Below, piece after piece: positions 1 through 6,663 of a stretch of DNA of 8,512 bases. The position numbers and the translations under genes were made by a program. The stretch lies in NCBI GenBank assembly GCA_016765335.1, contig JAESQE010000471.1:1-8512 (forward strand), read 5' to 3'. Positions within the stretch are counted from its first letter, which is position 1, and each line of letters begins with the position of its first letter. The notes under the pieces were generated by a model. The model did not search any database. It was given only the letters and a program-made list of their open reading frames with translations, and was not told the DNA's origin. Source of the stretch: Planctomycetaceae bacterium (GTDB taxonomy: Bacteria > Planctomycetota > Planctomycetia > Planctomycetales > Planctomycetaceae).

Positions 1-123
1 CGTCGCAAAAAATTACTTGCTCAGCCCTTTCCGCAAGCTGAGATTTTTGTAGAAGAATACGTTGTCTTCGAGATAAATGTACCAAGCTTGCGGAAAGGGC
101 TGAGCAAGTAATTTTTTGCGACG
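1..123. repeat. Perfect 39-bp inverted repeat (long hairpin or cruciform)
   Basis: Bases 1-39 are the exact reverse complement of 85-123, with a 45-nt spacer in which 52-56 (GAAGA) can pair with 65-69 (TCTTC). The left arm starts at the first base of the window, so the repeat may extend further left. On the plus strand the right arm is followed, after ACG, by six T residues (127-132), the layout of an intrinsic terminator for a gene left of the window. On the minus strand it lies downstream of the HtrA gene and could also stop that transcript. The stem is far longer than an ordinary terminator, so a MITE-like element or a structured RNA is also possible. The repeat is seen directly; its role is inferred. 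Confidence 0.9.
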
Positions 124-126
124 ACG

Positions 127-132
127 TTTTTT
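127..132 (+). terminator. Possible T-tract of an intrinsic terminator (hairpin 1-123)
   Basis: Six consecutive T residues begin three bases after the right arm of the 39-bp inverted repeat. A GC-containing stem followed by a U-run is the usual intrinsic terminator pattern. The gene it would serve lies outside the window, so this is only a candidate. Confidence 0.4.
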
Positions 133-160
133 GAGCCAATTGAAAATCATAAATAATTCC

Positions 161-221
161 AATGAAGTCAGAGCACACAGGCAATGCATTGGTAGATAAT
201 ACAGACTTCATTACATTGCCT
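161..221. repeat. Two interleaved perfect inverted repeats (pseudoknot or switch topology)
   Basis: AATGAAGTC (161-169) is the exact reverse complement of 204-212, and AGGCAATG (179-186) of 214-221. The arms occur in the order A-B-A'-B', so the two stems either form a pseudoknot or exclude one another as alternative folds. Bases 182-191 (CAATGCATTG) are also self-complementary. The element lies just beyond the stop codon of the minus-strand HtrA gene, where it could be part of a 3' UTR. No known RNA family was recognised. Confidence 0.6.
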
Positions 222-252
222 ACAAAAATCGTTGCAGACAATGCTTTACGTA

Positions 253-1431
253 CTATTGTTTCCCGAGCCATTTTTTGATGGGTGGGGCTTCGCTGCGGCG
301 TTCCAGGTCGTCTCGGTCTCCCAGGGTCACAGGTAGCGTTTGCCGTTTTCCCTGGCGAAGAATGATTGTCTTCACGGTTTTATTCACAGCCGTCAGACTG
401 ACGATGTTAATCAGATGATTTTCGTCCTGGATCTCCACGCCACCGAAGTAAAGGATCACATCTTCCACTCGCAAGCCGGATCGTGAAGCGGGGGTCTCTT
501 CGTAGACTTCAACAACACGGGCTCCCTGGACGCGATCCAATCCGAGGCTTCGAGCGGTTTTTATATCAAATCCGGGGTCGAGTTTCACTCCCAGATAAGC
601 TCTACGGACTCTCCCGTGAACAACGAGCTGTTCGGTCACATAACGAACCAAATTACTGGGGATGCTGAATCCGATGCCTTCGTTACCACCGCTGTTGGAT
701 GCAATTGCAGTGTTAATTCCTACGACTCGACCGTTCATATCGATCAACGGTCCGCCGCTGTTACCGGGATTAATCGCAGCATCGGTTTGGAGAAAGTCCT
801 GATTAATGACGTTGTTCGCTTCTCCTAATCGCAGCGAACGGCGTCCTTTGGCGCTGATGATGCCGAATGTTACAGACTGACTCAAACCAAATGGGCTTCC
901 CATCGCCAAAACCATATGACCAATATGTACCGTTTCGCTGTCTCCCCAGCGAGCAGCTTGCACGTTGGGTTCGTTAATCATCAAAATTGCCACATCAGCC
1001 TTCTCGTCAGTTCGAACATCGGTAGGATTAATGAAACGTCCATCGTGAAGCTGGATTGAAATATCGTTTAATTTTGCACCGGCGATGACGTGCCGATTGG
1101 TGACAACAAAAGGAGTCTTAGATTTCGGACTGACCATGATCACGCCCGACCCGGTTTCTTCGACTGTCCCTGTAGCTCCTGATCGACGCTCACTTTGAAT
1201 ATGCACAACACTTGGAGTAGCCACCTGAGAGATGCGCGACAGGAGTTGGCTCCCATCGGTCAACGGCGAATTACCGCCTGCGAGCTGACGGTAAACCTGA
1301 TCCACCGCACTGGCACTGAGATATTCTGCATGAGCAGAGTTTGGAGAAATCGCCTCTCGACCATTCAATCCCAGAATTACTCCGGTAAGAAAGAATAGAC
1401 TCGAAAGGAAAACCGCAGTTGTTTTATTCAT
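253..1431 (-). CDS. htrA: HtrA/Deg-family trypsin-like serine protease with one PDZ domain
   Basis: A 392-residue exported serine protease of the HtrA/Deg family, which degrades or chaperones misfolded envelope proteins. An N-terminal hydrophobic stretch (about residues 6-21) and an AHA motif at 33-35 suggest a Sec signal peptide, though retention as an anchor is possible. The protease domain covers about 65-270 with a complete triad: His114 in TNRHVI, Asp146 in ADVAIL and Ser225 in GNSGGP. A single PDZ domain follows (about 277-371). One PDZ resembles DegS or short HtrA forms rather than two-PDZ DegP. The start is supported by AGAGG at 1442-1438, six bases upstream. It is transcribed divergently from the RidA-like gene and ends towards the structured region 1-252. 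The family is certain; the exact orthologue (degS, degP, mucD) is not, so the symbol names only the family. Confidence 0.96.
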   Translation of the reverse strand: MNKTTAVFLSSLFFLTGVILGLNGREAISPNSAHAEYLSASAVDQVYRQLAGGNSPLTDGSQLLSRISQVATPSVVHIQSERRSGATGTVEETGSGVIMVSPKSKTPFVVTNRHVIAGAKLNDISIQLHDGRFINPTDVRTDEKADVAILMINEPNVQAARWGDSETVHIGHMVLAMGSPFGLSQSVTFGIISAKGRRSLRLGEANNVINQDFLQTDAAINPGNSGGPLIDMNGRVVGINTAIASNSGGNEGIGFSIPSNLVRYVTEQLVVHGRVRRAYLGVKLDPGFDIKTARSLGLDRVQGARVVEVYEETPASRSGLRVEDVILYFGGVEIQDENHLINIVSLTAVNKTVKTIILRQGKRQTLPVTLGDRDDLERRSEAPPIKKWLGKQ

Positions 1432-1508
1432 AGGGAACCTCTATCAGGCTGCTTATCGGGATGGCCCCGTGAATCTTTGTTGTTAACTTGAAGGACCAAT
1501 CTGCATCC

Positions 1509-1529
1509 ATTTTCTCAAGATGAGAAAAT
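1509..1529. promoter_or_regulatory. 21-bp perfect palindrome upstream of htrA, possible operator
   Basis: Half-site ATTTTCTCA (1509-1517) is the exact reverse complement of 1521-1529, with a 3-bp spacer AGA. It lies about 80-100 bp upstream of the htrA start. It covers the place where a -10 box would sit if TTGACA on the minus strand (1549-1544) is the -35 element. The size and symmetry fit a dimeric repressor or activator site. No known regulator consensus was matched. A small RNA hairpin in the htrA leader is the alternative. Confidence 0.5.
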
Positions 1530-1543
1530 AATGATTTAGTAAT

Positions 1544-1549
1544 TGTCAA
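1544..1549 (-). promoter_or_regulatory. Candidate -35 element of htrA
   Basis: The minus strand reads TTGACA, a perfect sigma-70 -35 consensus. No good -10 hexamer follows at 16-18 bp; TATTTT occurs at a 13-bp spacing, which is short. The hexamer could be chance. Confidence 0.25.
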
Positions 1550-1883
1550 ATCGGCTCTCATCAATTTCAAAAAATATCCAATCCTTAGAAGTAACAGTTG
1601 CCAGAACGGTTTGGCTTTCGCCGTTCCGCATAATTGGACTGATGCGACCAGACCAATGCTGTAGAACAAATGCGATCTCTACACGACATAATCCAGCTAC
1701 AACCACTCACAACAGCTCATCCGGCATAACCCGAACAGCACCACTGGAAGCCCACAGAAAACCTAACCTTTACGCTTTCTTCAAAGGGGTTTCCCTTATT
1801 CTCAGAGCTAGTCACCAACAGGCACTGTACGCGAGGCCACTTTGCATTCTTCGAATACTTCGCTGTCACATAAAGAAATATTG

Positions 1884-1912
1884 TTGCATACCTTGTATAG
1901 TCATTGTGTAAG
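1884..1912 (+). promoter_or_regulatory. Weak promoter candidate for the RidA-like gene
   Basis: TTGCAT (1884-1889), a 17-bp spacer and TGTAAG (1907-1912, four of six matches to the -10 consensus) lie about 50 bp upstream of the chosen start. A separate TATAGT at 1896-1901 has no partner at a suitable distance. Confidence 0.25.
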
Positions 1913-1961
1913 AATTCCTGCTGCTCTGTTTATTAAGTTCGATTTTTCCCGGAGGCATTTC

Positions 1962-3188
1962 ATGAGACACCTGCTCAGCTTCGCATTTTTTTTGTTATTC
2001 ACTGGTCATGGCTTGTTGCATGCAGAGGATTTTAGAATCGAACGCTTTCGCAACTCCGCAGAACAGGGATCTTCTCAGGCGGTCGTTGTTGAAAATGCAG
2101 AGCTTGTGCATACGTCTCAACTATTGCCCATCAATTCTCAGGGAGTGATTCAGGGGACCTCGGCTTCTCAACAAGCTGCAACGGTTTTGACTTCCCTCGA
2201 TACCATCCTCAAAAAAACAGGGGCATCGAAAAAGCACATCGTAAAATTGAACATCTATCTGGTTGCAGATTCTGATCGCGAAGTTGCAGTCAGTTCAATT
2301 CGAAGCTGGCTAAGTGGTGCAGACCTGCCAGCGATCTCGTTTGTGCAAACCCGTTTGCCAAATCCGAAAGCAAAGATCGCGATGGATGCTGTGATTGCTT
2401 CTGCCCAAGTGAATGTAAAGACTGACAACAATGCAGCTCGTCATATTCATTTAACGCAACTTGGGGAATCAAAGCAACACAGTCATGCCAGCATTTTGCC
2501 TCGTGGAGATGTCATCTATGTTTCAGGTCAGGCAGAACCAGGAGACTTAAAGCAGGCAACACGAAACACTTTAGAAAGTTTGCTCAAATCGATTCAGCAA
2601 ATGCAATTAGATCGCCAAAACATTGTCGCTTTAAAATGTTTTCTTTCGCCGATGGATCAAGTTGATATTGTGAATGCTACGATTGCAGAATTCTTTGAAG
2701 GAGAAGCGGTACCTGTTGTTTCCCATGTCGAATGGATCGCAGGGGCAACCCGTCCGATTGAAATTGAAATGATTGCTTCGGCCCCATTGCTCAAAACGAC
2801 ACAGCGAGTCTCTTACTTAACGCCTGGAGGGATGACTGCATCACCTGTCTACAGCCGTGTTGCTCGCATCCATGGCAATCAGCGAGTCTACATTTCAGGG
2901 TTGTATGCAACGAGCAAGGGAACCGGGGAAGAACAAACCAAAGCCATCTTCGATTCATTAGGCGATTTACTGAAAATGACCGGATCAGATTTTCAACATC
3001 TTGCCAAAGCCACGTATTACGTTTCGGATAGTGATTCTAGTTCGCATTTGAATAAGCTGCGACCACAGTTCTACCATCCCAAGCGTCCACCCGCAGCATC
3101 CAAAGCGATGGTCACTGGCGTTGGCATGCAAAATCGAACATTATCTATCGACATTATTGCAGCACCGGTTGCAGAAAAAAGTAAATGA
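1962..3188 (+). CDS. Exported protein with three tandem RidA-like (YjgF/YER057c/UK114) domains
   Basis: A 408-residue protein whose hydrophobic N-terminus (about 1-21, ending HA before EDF) reads as a Sec signal peptide. Three RidA-like units follow: about 24-148, 160-273 and 283-402. Each ends in the family's strand pattern (VPVVSHVEW then PIEIEMIAS in unit 2). RidA enzymes are normally single-domain, about 130-residue, cytoplasmic, and deaminate reactive enamines/imines using Arg105 (E. coli numbering). Here that position appears to be Ile125, Val253 and Ala379, so imine deaminase activity is unlikely and ligand binding or a structural role is more plausible. The frame is open from 1842, but GGAGG at 1951-1955 placed six bases before ATG 1962, plus the signal peptide, fix the start. 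A beta-helix gene follows 64 bp downstream, probably in the same operon. The substrate is unknown. Confidence 0.88.
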   Translation: MRHLLSFAFFLLFTGHGLLHAEDFRIERFRNSAEQGSSQAVVVENAELVHTSQLLPINSQGVIQGTSASQQAATVLTSLDTILKKTGASKKHIVKLNIYLVADSDREVAVSSIRSWLSGADLPAISFVQTRLPNPKAKIAMDAVIASAQVNVKTDNNAARHIHLTQLGESKQHSHASILPRGDVIYVSGQAEPGDLKQATRNTLESLLKSIQQMQLDRQNIVALKCFLSPMDQVDIVNATIAEFFEGEAVPVVSHVEWIAGATRPIEIEMIASAPLLKTTQRVSYLTPGGMTASPVYSRVARIHGNQRVYISGLYATSKGTGEEQTKAIFDSLGDLLKMTGSDFQHLAKATYYVSDSDSSSHLNKLRPQFYHPKRPPAASKAMVTGVGMQNRTLSIDIIAAPVAEKSK

Positions 3189-3252
3189 GCCGGAGCCTAC
3201 TTTTCATTCCTTGTTCATTAAAGACTCTGTTGAAAATAAAGGATCAATCAAA

Positions 3253-4623
3253 ATGACAGACCGCAAGCAACTGGAAGCTGTTGGTACTCGTCGGGGATTT
3301 CTCAGAACATCTGCTGCAATAGCAGGGCTTGCGGCTCCCGCATTGTTCAGTCAGAAATTACTTGCGGGGCCTGGGCCTGCGATCACCAACCCGCGTGCGA
3401 CCGATGGCGACAACTTGCACGAACCTCAATGGGATGAGAAACTAACTCTCACAGTCGGCACCAAACAAGGGGACTTGCAAGGCAACAGCGACCGCCCAAT
3501 CCAAGCAGCAATTGATTACGTAAATCGTCTGGGTGGTGGGACCATCAAAATTCTGCCTGGAACATACACCTTTCGTAACTCTGTCTTTCTGCCTTCGGGA
3601 GTTCGTTTACTCGGAGGTGGCCCTGAAACAATATTGACGAAGATTGCATCCGAAACCATCAATCTGGCTGACGATTCGGACTGGTACGATCAGGAAATTA
3701 GACTCGAAAAATCAGCTGGATTTCGCGTAGGAGATGGCGTTGTTCTGAAAACAAAGAATCCGCACAACGGCAACATTGACGTCATCAAACGGACTTTGGT
3801 GGCTCGGTCAGGTAATCGTTTTAAGTTGAACGATGGAATCCGAAAGAACCTTTGGATTTCTGGCAGTCCCACTTGCTCTTCTCTGTTTCCGCTACTAACC
3901 AGCGAGCGGACTGAAGATGTTGTGATTGAAAATCTCACACTTGATGGGAACAGAAAAAACAACACCAACTTAAATGGCAATCACGGCGGAGCCATCTTTC
4001 TGCAAGACTGTAACCGCTTCACATTCAAAAAAGTGGAAGCCCGTCACTACAACGGCGACGGATTCAGTTTCCAGATTTGTCACGATGTTATTGTCGAAGA
4101 TTGTTACAGCCACGATAACGCAGATTTAGGAGTGCACCCCGGTTCTGGATCGCAGCGACCCATTCTTCGAGACAACCGCATCGAAAACAACGGCATCGGG
4201 ATCTTCTGGTGCTGGGGAGTGAAGTTCGGATTGGCTGAGGGGAATACAATTCGAGGCAATCGCAATTACGGAATTTCTATCGGACATAACGACACCGACA
4301 ACATCATGCGAGATAACCACATCTCCGATAGCGGAAAAGTCGGGATTCTTTTTCGAAATGATGCACGTGGCAATAATTTCTGGGCCAACCGAAATCTGAT
4401 CGAAAACAATGTCATCCAAAATAGCGGCGGCAAAGACGGGATCGCAATTGACCTGCAAGGGAAAACAACAGACGTACAAATTCTCAACAACAAAATCCAA
4501 GAAACCCGAGCCTCAGAAAAACGCATCGGGATTCGCATCGCAGCAGAAGCCGGAGAGATCAAGCTGGCTAAAAACAAACTCACCGGATTCGCACAATCAA
4601 TTTCCGACTTGCGGACAAGTTAA
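3253..4623 (+). CDS. Tat-exported right-handed parallel beta-helix (pectin-lyase-fold) protein
   Basis: A 456-residue protein. The N-terminus has a twin-arginine motif (TRRGFLR, residues 12-18) followed by an Ala-rich hydrophobic stretch to about 33, typical of a Tat signal. Residues 80-128 (IQAAIDYVNRLGGG, then ILPGTY and LPSGVRLLGGG) match the first turns of pectate-lyase-3/GH28-like beta-helices. An insert of about 75 residues (138-213) interrupts the coil. From 222 to about 450 come helix rungs of the type ENxI, DNxI and GIGIF. This fold usually cleaves or binds polysaccharides; no catalytic residues could be assigned with confidence. The frame is open from 3121, but that start overlaps the upstream gene. 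ATG 3253 has AAGGA at 3239-3243 and puts the Tat motif at the right place. It follows the RidA-like gene by 64 bp and is probably cotranscribed. The hairpin at 4671-4701 may end the transcript. Confidence 0.88.
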   Translation: MTDRKQLEAVGTRRGFLRTSAAIAGLAAPALFSQKLLAGPGPAITNPRATDGDNLHEPQWDEKLTLTVGTKQGDLQGNSDRPIQAAIDYVNRLGGGTIKILPGTYTFRNSVFLPSGVRLLGGGPETILTKIASETINLADDSDWYDQEIRLEKSAGFRVGDGVVLKTKNPHNGNIDVIKRTLVARSGNRFKLNDGIRKNLWISGSPTCSSLFPLLTSERTEDVVIENLTLDGNRKNNTNLNGNHGGAIFLQDCNRFTFKKVEARHYNGDGFSFQICHDVIVEDCYSHDNADLGVHPGSGSQRPILRDNRIENNGIGIFWCWGVKFGLAEGNTIRGNRNYGISIGHNDTDNIMRDNHISDSGKVGILFRNDARGNNFWANRNLIENNVIQNSGGKDGIAIDLQGKTTDVQILNNKIQETRASEKRIGIRIAAEAGEIKLAKNKLTGFAQSISDLRTS

Positions 4624-4665
4624 ATCGAAAAGTATTATGAGTAGGGTGTCCTAATCTGAATTGCA

Positions 4666-4728
4666 GCGGGGTAGCCCAACCGCTTTTAGCGGTTGGGTTG
4701 CGTAGCAACAAGATGTTCGCGCCATGTG
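4666..4728 (+). repeat. Hairpin repeat, copy 1
   Basis: First copy of a repeat found three times around the sulfatase gene. It holds a perfect 10-bp stem, CCCAACCGCT (4675-4684) with AGCGGTTGGG (4688-4697), and a TTT loop. Four more pairs including wobbles extend the stem to 4671-4701. It is about 70% identical by hand alignment to the reverse complement of copy 2 (4768-4830), with one single-base gap in each. The ten bases nearest the centre (4719-4728) match exactly. It lies 42 bp after the beta-helix stop codon and may serve as a terminator or 3' stabiliser, though no U-tract follows. Confidence 0.85.
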
Positions 4729-4767
4729 AGTTCCTTGCTTTATTGGTATCACAATTGAAATTGAATG

Positions 4768-4830
4768 CACATGGCGCATTCATCCTGTGCCTCACGGCAC
4801 CAAACCACTAAAAGTGGTCGGGCCACTCGC
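4768..4830 (-). repeat. Hairpin repeat, copy 2 (inverted)
   Basis: Inverted copy of the 4666-4728 repeat, separated from it by 39 bp, so that the pair forms one large imperfect palindrome. The inner stem is ACCACT (4804-4809) with AGTGGT (4813-4818) and an AAA loop. It ends 32 bp before the sulfatase start, so the element makes up most of the sulfatase upstream region. Bases 4778-4830 match copy 3 (6515-6567) at 43 of 53 positions without gaps. Confidence 0.85.
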
Positions 4831-4862
4831 GAGAATTCCTGTTAATCAATCGATGAAAAGAA

Positions 4863-6479
4863 ATGGACATTTTAATGCGACCGGTTCCTGGTATTCAATT
4901 AGTTTTCATGACCTTGGCTGTCATTTTTATGGCCCCGTTGGGATCTATTGCTTCAGAGAAGGCATCAGACAAACGTCCCAACATTATATTAGTGATGGCG
5001 GATGATCTTGGCTGGTCAGACATCGGCTGCTATGGCGGCGAAATTAAAACTCCGCACATTGATTCACTTGCCCAGGAAGGTTTGAGGTTTGCACAGTTTT
5101 ACAACAACTCAATCTGCGGACCGACGCGGGCTTCGCTGCTCACAGGATTATACTGCCAACAGGTCGGGCACCGCGGTGATCGATGGAATGAACCGAAAGA
5201 CTTCACCAAATGTGTTACCATCAGTGAAGTGCTTCAAAAATCTGGCTACCAGACAATGATGGTTGGCAAATGGCAAGGCCGAGACTTGGCATTGGATCGA
5301 GGCTTCGACCGGTTTTTTGGACCGATGTGTCAGGCAAAAATCAGCTACTTTCATGAAGTCCAGAACAATCCGTACTATCTGGACCGCAAACGGATTGAAC
5401 TGCCAGAAGATTTCTATCTGACCAAGGCTCTCAACCACCACGCGCTCGAATTTCTGGAACAGAGTCTCGGCGACGATAAACCATTCTTTCTTTACGTTGC
5501 GCACATCGCACCGCATTGGCCTCTTCATGCTGAAGAAGCTGATATCGCACCTTTTCGAAAACTGTATCGATCCTCCGGCTGGGATCAAATTCGAACATTG
5601 CGATTCGAAAACCAACGCCGTGAGGGAATTGTGCCTGATCAATGGACACTCTCTCCCAGACTGGCGGGGCTTCGTGACTGGAGCAAAGATAAACACAAAA
5701 ACTGGCAGGCAGAACGGATGGCTGTATACGCTGCGCAAATTGCATCGATTGATCGTGGACTTGGTCAGATCCTCAAGGCGGTCAAACAAGCTGATGAAGA
5801 AGAGAATACGCTTGTGATGTTCCTCTCAGATAACGGTGCTGCACCGGATGGCGGCCTGGCTCCGATGAAAAGCAGTTTCGGTTTTTCAATGAAAGATCGA
5901 AAAGCGAACTGGCGAAAAGACGGCGTGCTCATTCGGCCCGGAAGTGGGCCGGACAATATGCCCGGCCCTCACGATACCTTTGCAGGCTATGGTCTTGCAT
6001 GGGCCAACGCGAGCAATACCCCTCTAAATGGAACAAAATTGTCTGGATACGAAGGTGGCATTCGCACGCCACTGGTTGTTCGCTGGCCTGCTGTTATTCG
6101 CAAACATGGGCATATCACAAAACAGCCTGGTCACGTTATCGACTTCATGGCAACCTGCCTGGATGCAGCCAACGTCAGTTATCCATCCAGTTTTCAAGGC
6201 CGCAAGCCACTGCCTTTAGAAGGGAAAAGTCTGCTGCCCATCTTTGAAGGGAAGCACCGCGAAGAACATGATGAACTTTGCTGGAGCACCGCCTGGCACC
6301 ATGCCATCCTGATGGGACAACACAAAGCGATTCGCCCCAAAAAAGGAGGCCCCTGGCAACTGTTCGATCTCGAAGCGGATGGAACCGAAACAAATGATCT
6401 TGCAAAACAACAACCCGAACGTGTCAATGAAATGGAAACTCGCTTCGAAGCCTGGAGCAAACGAGTCGGTGCACAGTAA
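4863..6479 (+). CDS. Exported type I (formylglycine-dependent) sulfatase
   Basis: A 538-residue sulfatase of the alkaline-phosphatase superfamily, which hydrolyses sulfate esters. Residues 11-30 are a hydrophobic signal peptide (likely cleavage near 30-35). Metal ligands are seen in MADDLGWSD (Asp47, Asp48) and SDNG (Asp323, Asn324). Cys85 in CGPTRASLLTG fits C-x-P-x-R, where Cys is converted to formylglycine by a maturase not present here. Other expected residues are Arg89, Lys136, His218 (APHWP) and Lys392 before YEGGIRTP. Unusually, the normal GKWHLG motif reads GKWQGR, so the active-site His is Gln138. Upstream sequence before ATG 4863 has only weak purine-rich bases; ATG 4875, with GGA seven bases ahead, is an equally plausible start and keeps the signal peptide. 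Substrate cannot be read from sequence. A partner beta-helix protein upstream suggests sulfated polysaccharide. Repeat copies flank the gene on both sides. Confidence 0.96.
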   Translation: MDILMRPVPGIQLVFMTLAVIFMAPLGSIASEKASDKRPNIILVMADDLGWSDIGCYGGEIKTPHIDSLAQEGLRFAQFYNNSICGPTRASLLTGLYCQQVGHRGDRWNEPKDFTKCVTISEVLQKSGYQTMMVGKWQGRDLALDRGFDRFFGPMCQAKISYFHEVQNNPYYLDRKRIELPEDFYLTKALNHHALEFLEQSLGDDKPFFLYVAHIAPHWPLHAEEADIAPFRKLYRSSGWDQIRTLRFENQRREGIVPDQWTLSPRLAGLRDWSKDKHKNWQAERMAVYAAQIASIDRGLGQILKAVKQADEEENTLVMFLSDNGAAPDGGLAPMKSSFGFSMKDRKANWRKDGVLIRPGSGPDNMPGPHDTFAGYGLAWANASNTPLNGTKLSGYEGGIRTPLVVRWPAVIRKHGHITKQPGHVIDFMATCLDAANVSYPSSFQGRKPLPLEGKSLLPIFEGKHREEHDELCWSTAWHHAILMGQHKAIRPKKGGPWQLFDLEADGTETNDLAKQQPERVNEMETRFEAWSKRVGAQ

Positions 6480-6490
6480 GAAACTATCAG

Positions 6491-6521
6491 GGTGTATGAA
6501 ACGAAATGAAACTCATTCACC
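6491..6521 (+). terminator. Hairpin just after the sulfatase stop, possible terminator
   Basis: GGTGTATGA (6491-6499) pairs with TCATTCACC (6513-6521) with one central mismatch, 11 bp after the stop codon. No U-tract follows. Its right arm overlaps the start of repeat copy 3, so the two structures may compete. Confidence 0.35.
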
Positions 6522-6567
6522 TTGTACCTCACGCACCCCAACCACTAAAAGCGGTCGGACCACCCGC
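6515..6567 (-). repeat. Hairpin repeat, copy 3
   Basis: Third copy, in the same orientation as copy 2: 43 of 53 bases match 4778-4830 without gaps. Its central stem, ACCACT with AGCGGT around AAA, has one mismatch. The half-palindrome partner is missing here. It starts 36 bp after the sulfatase stop, so with copies 1 and 2 it brackets that gene. Confidence 0.85.
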
Positions 6568-6573
6568 GTATAA

Positions 6574-6594
6574 CTCCACCTTGCCAAGGGGGAG
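6574..6594. repeat. Short GC-rich hairpin
   Basis: CTCCACCTTG (6574-6583) pairs with CAAGGGGGAG (6585-6594) with a single mismatch and a very tight turn; with the innermost pairs open the loop is about five to seven bases. It resembles REP-type hairpins built on a CCTTG/CAAGG core. It is unrelated in sequence to the three-copy repeat beside it. No U-tract follows on the plus strand. Confidence 0.55.
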
Positions 6595-6663
6595 AACGAA
6601 TTATTAGAGGTTTTCTAAACTCACTAACACAAGCGTGTCCTTTTATATTTACGAGATTTTTCC

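Larger units (their letters stand above)
1432..1961. other. 530-bp divergent intergenic region
   Basis: This stretch separates the divergent htrA and RidA-like genes and should hold both promoters. It contains the 21-bp palindrome at 1509-1529, a minus-strand TTGACA hexamer at 1549-1544, an inverted repeat GAACGG/CCGTTC (1604-1609/1621-1626), and a weak plus-strand promoter candidate near 1884-1912. Two open frames cross it (1424-1669 minus, 1543-1911 plus), but neither has a recognisable protein pattern, so I do not call a gene. Nothing else stands out between about 1630 and 1880. Confidence 0.6.

Noticed and set aside
1424..1669. Minus-strand 81-codon frame overlapping the htrA start
   Set aside because: It overlaps the htrA start codon and ribosome site, has no recognisable protein pattern, and runs through the palindrome and likely promoter region.
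1543..1911. Plus-strand 122-codon frame in the divergent intergenic region
   Set aside because: No ribosome site, no domain, signal peptide or compositional pattern typical of a protein; it overlaps the next gene's likely promoter.
1842..1961. Forty-codon N-terminal extension of the RidA-like gene
   Set aside because: It would bury the signal peptide; the strong GGAGG site lies just before ATG 1962.
3121..3252. Upstream start of the beta-helix gene inside the RidA-like gene
   Set aside because: It would overlap coding sequence by 68 bases and put 44 residues before the Tat signal, which needs to be near the N-terminus.
5148..5789. Long antisense frame (213 codons) inside the sulfatase gene
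   Set aside because: Opposite-strand shadow of a well-supported gene, with no recognisable domain or ribosome site.
4666..6567. The repeats as a CRISPR array
   Set aside because: Only three copies, imperfect, in mixed orientation, with irregular spacing and a whole gene between two of them.
6644..6649. TATATT as a -10 box of the TPR gene
   Set aside because: No acceptable -35 hexamer at 16-18 bp upstream, and it leaves almost no leader before the start codon.
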